Of a stretch of 5,771 nucleotides of DNA, positions 4,415 to 5,771 are shown piece by piece. The stretch covers positions 1 to 5,771 of the forward strand of contig PMSZ01000206.1 of the NCBI GenBank assembly GCA_003168235.1, in the 5' to 3' direction. The notes under the pieces are model-generated. The model searched no databases, had not been told where the DNA came from, and saw nothing but the letters and a program-made list of their open reading frames with translations. Each line of letters opens with the position of its first letter. Within the stretch, counting starts at the first letter, position 1. The position numbers and the translations under genes were made by a program. Source of the DNA: Acidobacteriaceae bacterium (GTDB taxonomy: Bacteria > Acidobacteriota > Terriglobia > Terriglobales > Acidobacteriaceae).

Positions 4415-5771
4415 TTGTATAAATTGAAAACTTCATGGACTTGTCCGGTTGCGACTTGCGTTTTTCTGCTGCTTGCCGCGGCTGCGATGGCGCAGCCGGC
4501 GCCTTCCGATTTGGTTAATGGGCTGCGCTGGCGCTTGCTGGGGCCGTTTCGCGGCGGACGCGCAGTCGCGGTCAGCGGCGTGCCGGGAGACTCGACGACT
4601 TTTTATTTTGGCGCGGTCGATGGCGGAATCTGGAAGACGATCGACGCCGGAGTCATGTGGACCCCGATTTTTGACGGCCAGCCGGTGGCATCGATCGGTG
4701 CGCTCGTCGTGGCGCCATCCGATCCGAAAACAATTTACGCCGGAACGGGCGAGAGCGATATTCGCGAGGACCTCTCTACCGGAACTGGGATGTATAAGTC
4801 GAGCGACGGCGGTGCGACCTGGAAACATATCGGCCTGGAAGAAACGCGGCAGATCAGCCGGATTGCGGTTGATCCCCAGGATGCCAATATTGTCTATGTG
4901 GGTGCTTTGGGTCATGCTTACGGTCCGAACAGCGATCGCGGCGTTTACAAATCGGTCGATGGAGGAGCGCACTGGGCGCGGGTTCTCGACCTGGGAGCGG
5001 ACATAGGAATTTCGGATCTGGCGCTGTGTTCGTCGAACCCGCAGCTGCTTTTTGCCGGAGCCTGGCATACACGTCGCGCGGCGTGGAGCCAATATCCTCC
5101 GATAGACGGACCGGGCAGCGGACTTTACCGCACGCAAGATGCGGGCAAGACATGGACGCATCTCGAGGGCAACGGGCTGCCGGCGGGCAATTGGGGACGC
5201 GTTGGCGTCGGCGTTGCCGCGGACGGCAAGCGCGTGTATGCGCTCATTGAAGTAAAGAATGAAGCAGAGGGTGCCAAGAACGCCGAGCCGAAAGCCGATG
5301 CGAAAAAATCGGGGCTCTACCGTTCGGACGATGGCGGCAACACGTGGATGCTCGCCAATCCAGATTCTCGCTTGACCAGCCGCGAGTGGTACTTCAACCG
5401 GCTCACCATCGATCCCAACCATCCTGACGTGGTGTATATGCCGAACGTCGCGTTGTATCGCACCGAGGATGCAGGCAAAACCATTTCGGTGGTGCGCGGC
5501 GCACCCGGCGGAGACGATTATCACGAACTCTGGATTGATCCGAAGAATTCCAACAGCATGGTTCTTGCGACCGACCAGGGGACAACGATCAGCCTGAACC
5601 GCGGGCTGACCTGGAGCAGTTGGTACAACCAGCCAACGGCGCAGTTCTATCACGTCACCACTGACACGGCTATGCCTTACCGGGTTTACGGGGCGCAACA
5701 GGATAGCGGCACAGTCGCCATCGCCAGCCGCAGCGACGACGGCTCCATTGATCGCTCCGACTGGTATGACG
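4415..5771 (+). CDS. Secreted BNR/Asp-box beta-propeller protein, VPS10/sortilin-like (3' end beyond window)
   Basis: The frame stays open to the right edge (452 codons seen). From TTG 4415, residues 1-26 form a signal peptide: basic start (YKLK), hydrophobic core VFLLLAAAAMA, likely cut before QPAP. After the FRGGR segment (45-49) come repeated Asp-box/BNR blades: GGIWKT (70-75), YKSSDGGATW (ends W136), YKSVDGGAHW (W187), YRTQDAGKTW (W247), YRSDDGGNTW (W311), YRTEDAGKT (348-356, Trp replaced by Ile) and a degenerate LNRGLTW (W400). IAVDP..IVYVG and LTIDPNHPDVVYM are the usual inter-blade strands. Such proteins are often annotated as glycosyl hydrolase (GH74-like) or sortilin-like and commonly exceed 900 residues, but these repeats alone do not prove an enzyme. 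A Lys/Glu/Ala-rich insert occupies residues 280-299. TTG 4424 is an alternative start. It is transcribed divergently from the oxidase operon. Confidence 0.9.
   Translation, partial: MYKLKTSWTCPVATCVFLLLAAAAMAQPAPSDLVNGLRWRLLGPFRGGRAVAVSGVPGDSTTFYFGAVDGGIWKTIDAGVMWTPIFDGQPVASIGALVVAPSDPKTIYAGTGESDIREDLSTGTGMYKSSDGGATWKHIGLEETRQISRIAVDPQDANIVYVGALGHAYGPNSDRGVYKSVDGGAHWARVLDLGADIGISDLALCSSNPQLLFAGAWHTRRAAWSQYPPIDGPGSGLYRTQDAGKTWTHLEGNGLPAGNWGRVGVGVAADGKRVYALIEVKNEAEGAKNAEPKADAKKSGLYRSDDGGNTWMLANPDSRLTSREWYFNRLTIDPNHPDVVYMPNVALYRTEDAGKTISVVRGAPGGDDYHELWIDPKNSNSMVLATDQGTTISLNRGLTWSSWYNQPTAQFYHVTTDTAMPYRVYGAQQDSGTVAIASRSDDGSIDRSDWYD

Noticed and set aside
4449..5006. 185-codon plus-strand frame starting with MRLAFFCCLPRLRW
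   Set aside because: It is an out-of-frame shadow of the propeller gene. Its translation has no repeats or domains, while the overlapping frame shows BNR boxes.
4433..5698. 421-codon open frame on the minus strand
   Set aside because: It lies wholly opposite the propeller gene, whose plus-strand frame has clear Asp-box repeats and a signal peptide. The minus-strand translation is rich in Arg and Ala without recognisable domains, as expected from antisense reading of GC-biased codons.

Overview
The window looks like chromosomal DNA of a moderately GC-rich Gram-negative bacterium, most likely an acidobacterium (Terriglobia-like). This is an inference from three things: a large secreted seven-or-more-box BNR/VPS10-type propeller protein, a Tat-exported M19 dipeptidase homologue, and an intergenic cluster of GC-rich hairpins with TGAA/TAAA loops next to GAGTTTTTC...AAGCCG modules, a style I associate with acidobacterial genomes. 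No rRNA, tRNA, transposase, CRISPR array or prophage gene is visible.

Layout. Bases 1-49 are the last codons of a plus-strand gene. Bases 50-389 are a 340-bp non-coding gap between convergent genes. It is filled with short palindromes, a 31-bp inverted repeat (29/31 matching, arms about 100 bp apart) and a third, diverged copy of the arm. Bases 390-3963 carry three closely packed minus-strand genes. In transcription order they are an FMN-dependent alpha-hydroxy-acid oxidase/dehydrogenase, a Tat-secreted membrane-dipeptidase-like (M19) protein and an M20 carboxypeptidase-G2-like metallopeptidase. The gaps are 48 nt and about 10 nt, so a single operon is likely. Bases 4070-4171 hold a possible unannotated 33-residue single-span membrane protein on the same strand, just upstream. 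Bases 4172-4414 are a divergent control region with a 35-bp tandem heptamer array. From 4415 to the window edge, on the plus strand, runs the first 452 codons of a secreted BNR/Asp-box beta-propeller protein, probably starting at TTG.

How the genes may work together. The M19 and M20 proteins suggest peptide, dipeptide or N-acyl-amino-acid turnover, the first in the periplasm and the second in the cytoplasm. The flavoprotein would oxidise a 2-hydroxy acid such as lactate. A common scavenging role is plausible but is inferred from gene order only. The most notable points are the M19 homologue, which has lost the residues of one metal site while keeping those of the other, the structured repeat cluster at 50-389, the heptamer array, and the candidate small membrane protein. 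I did not find a convincing new defence or mobile system.
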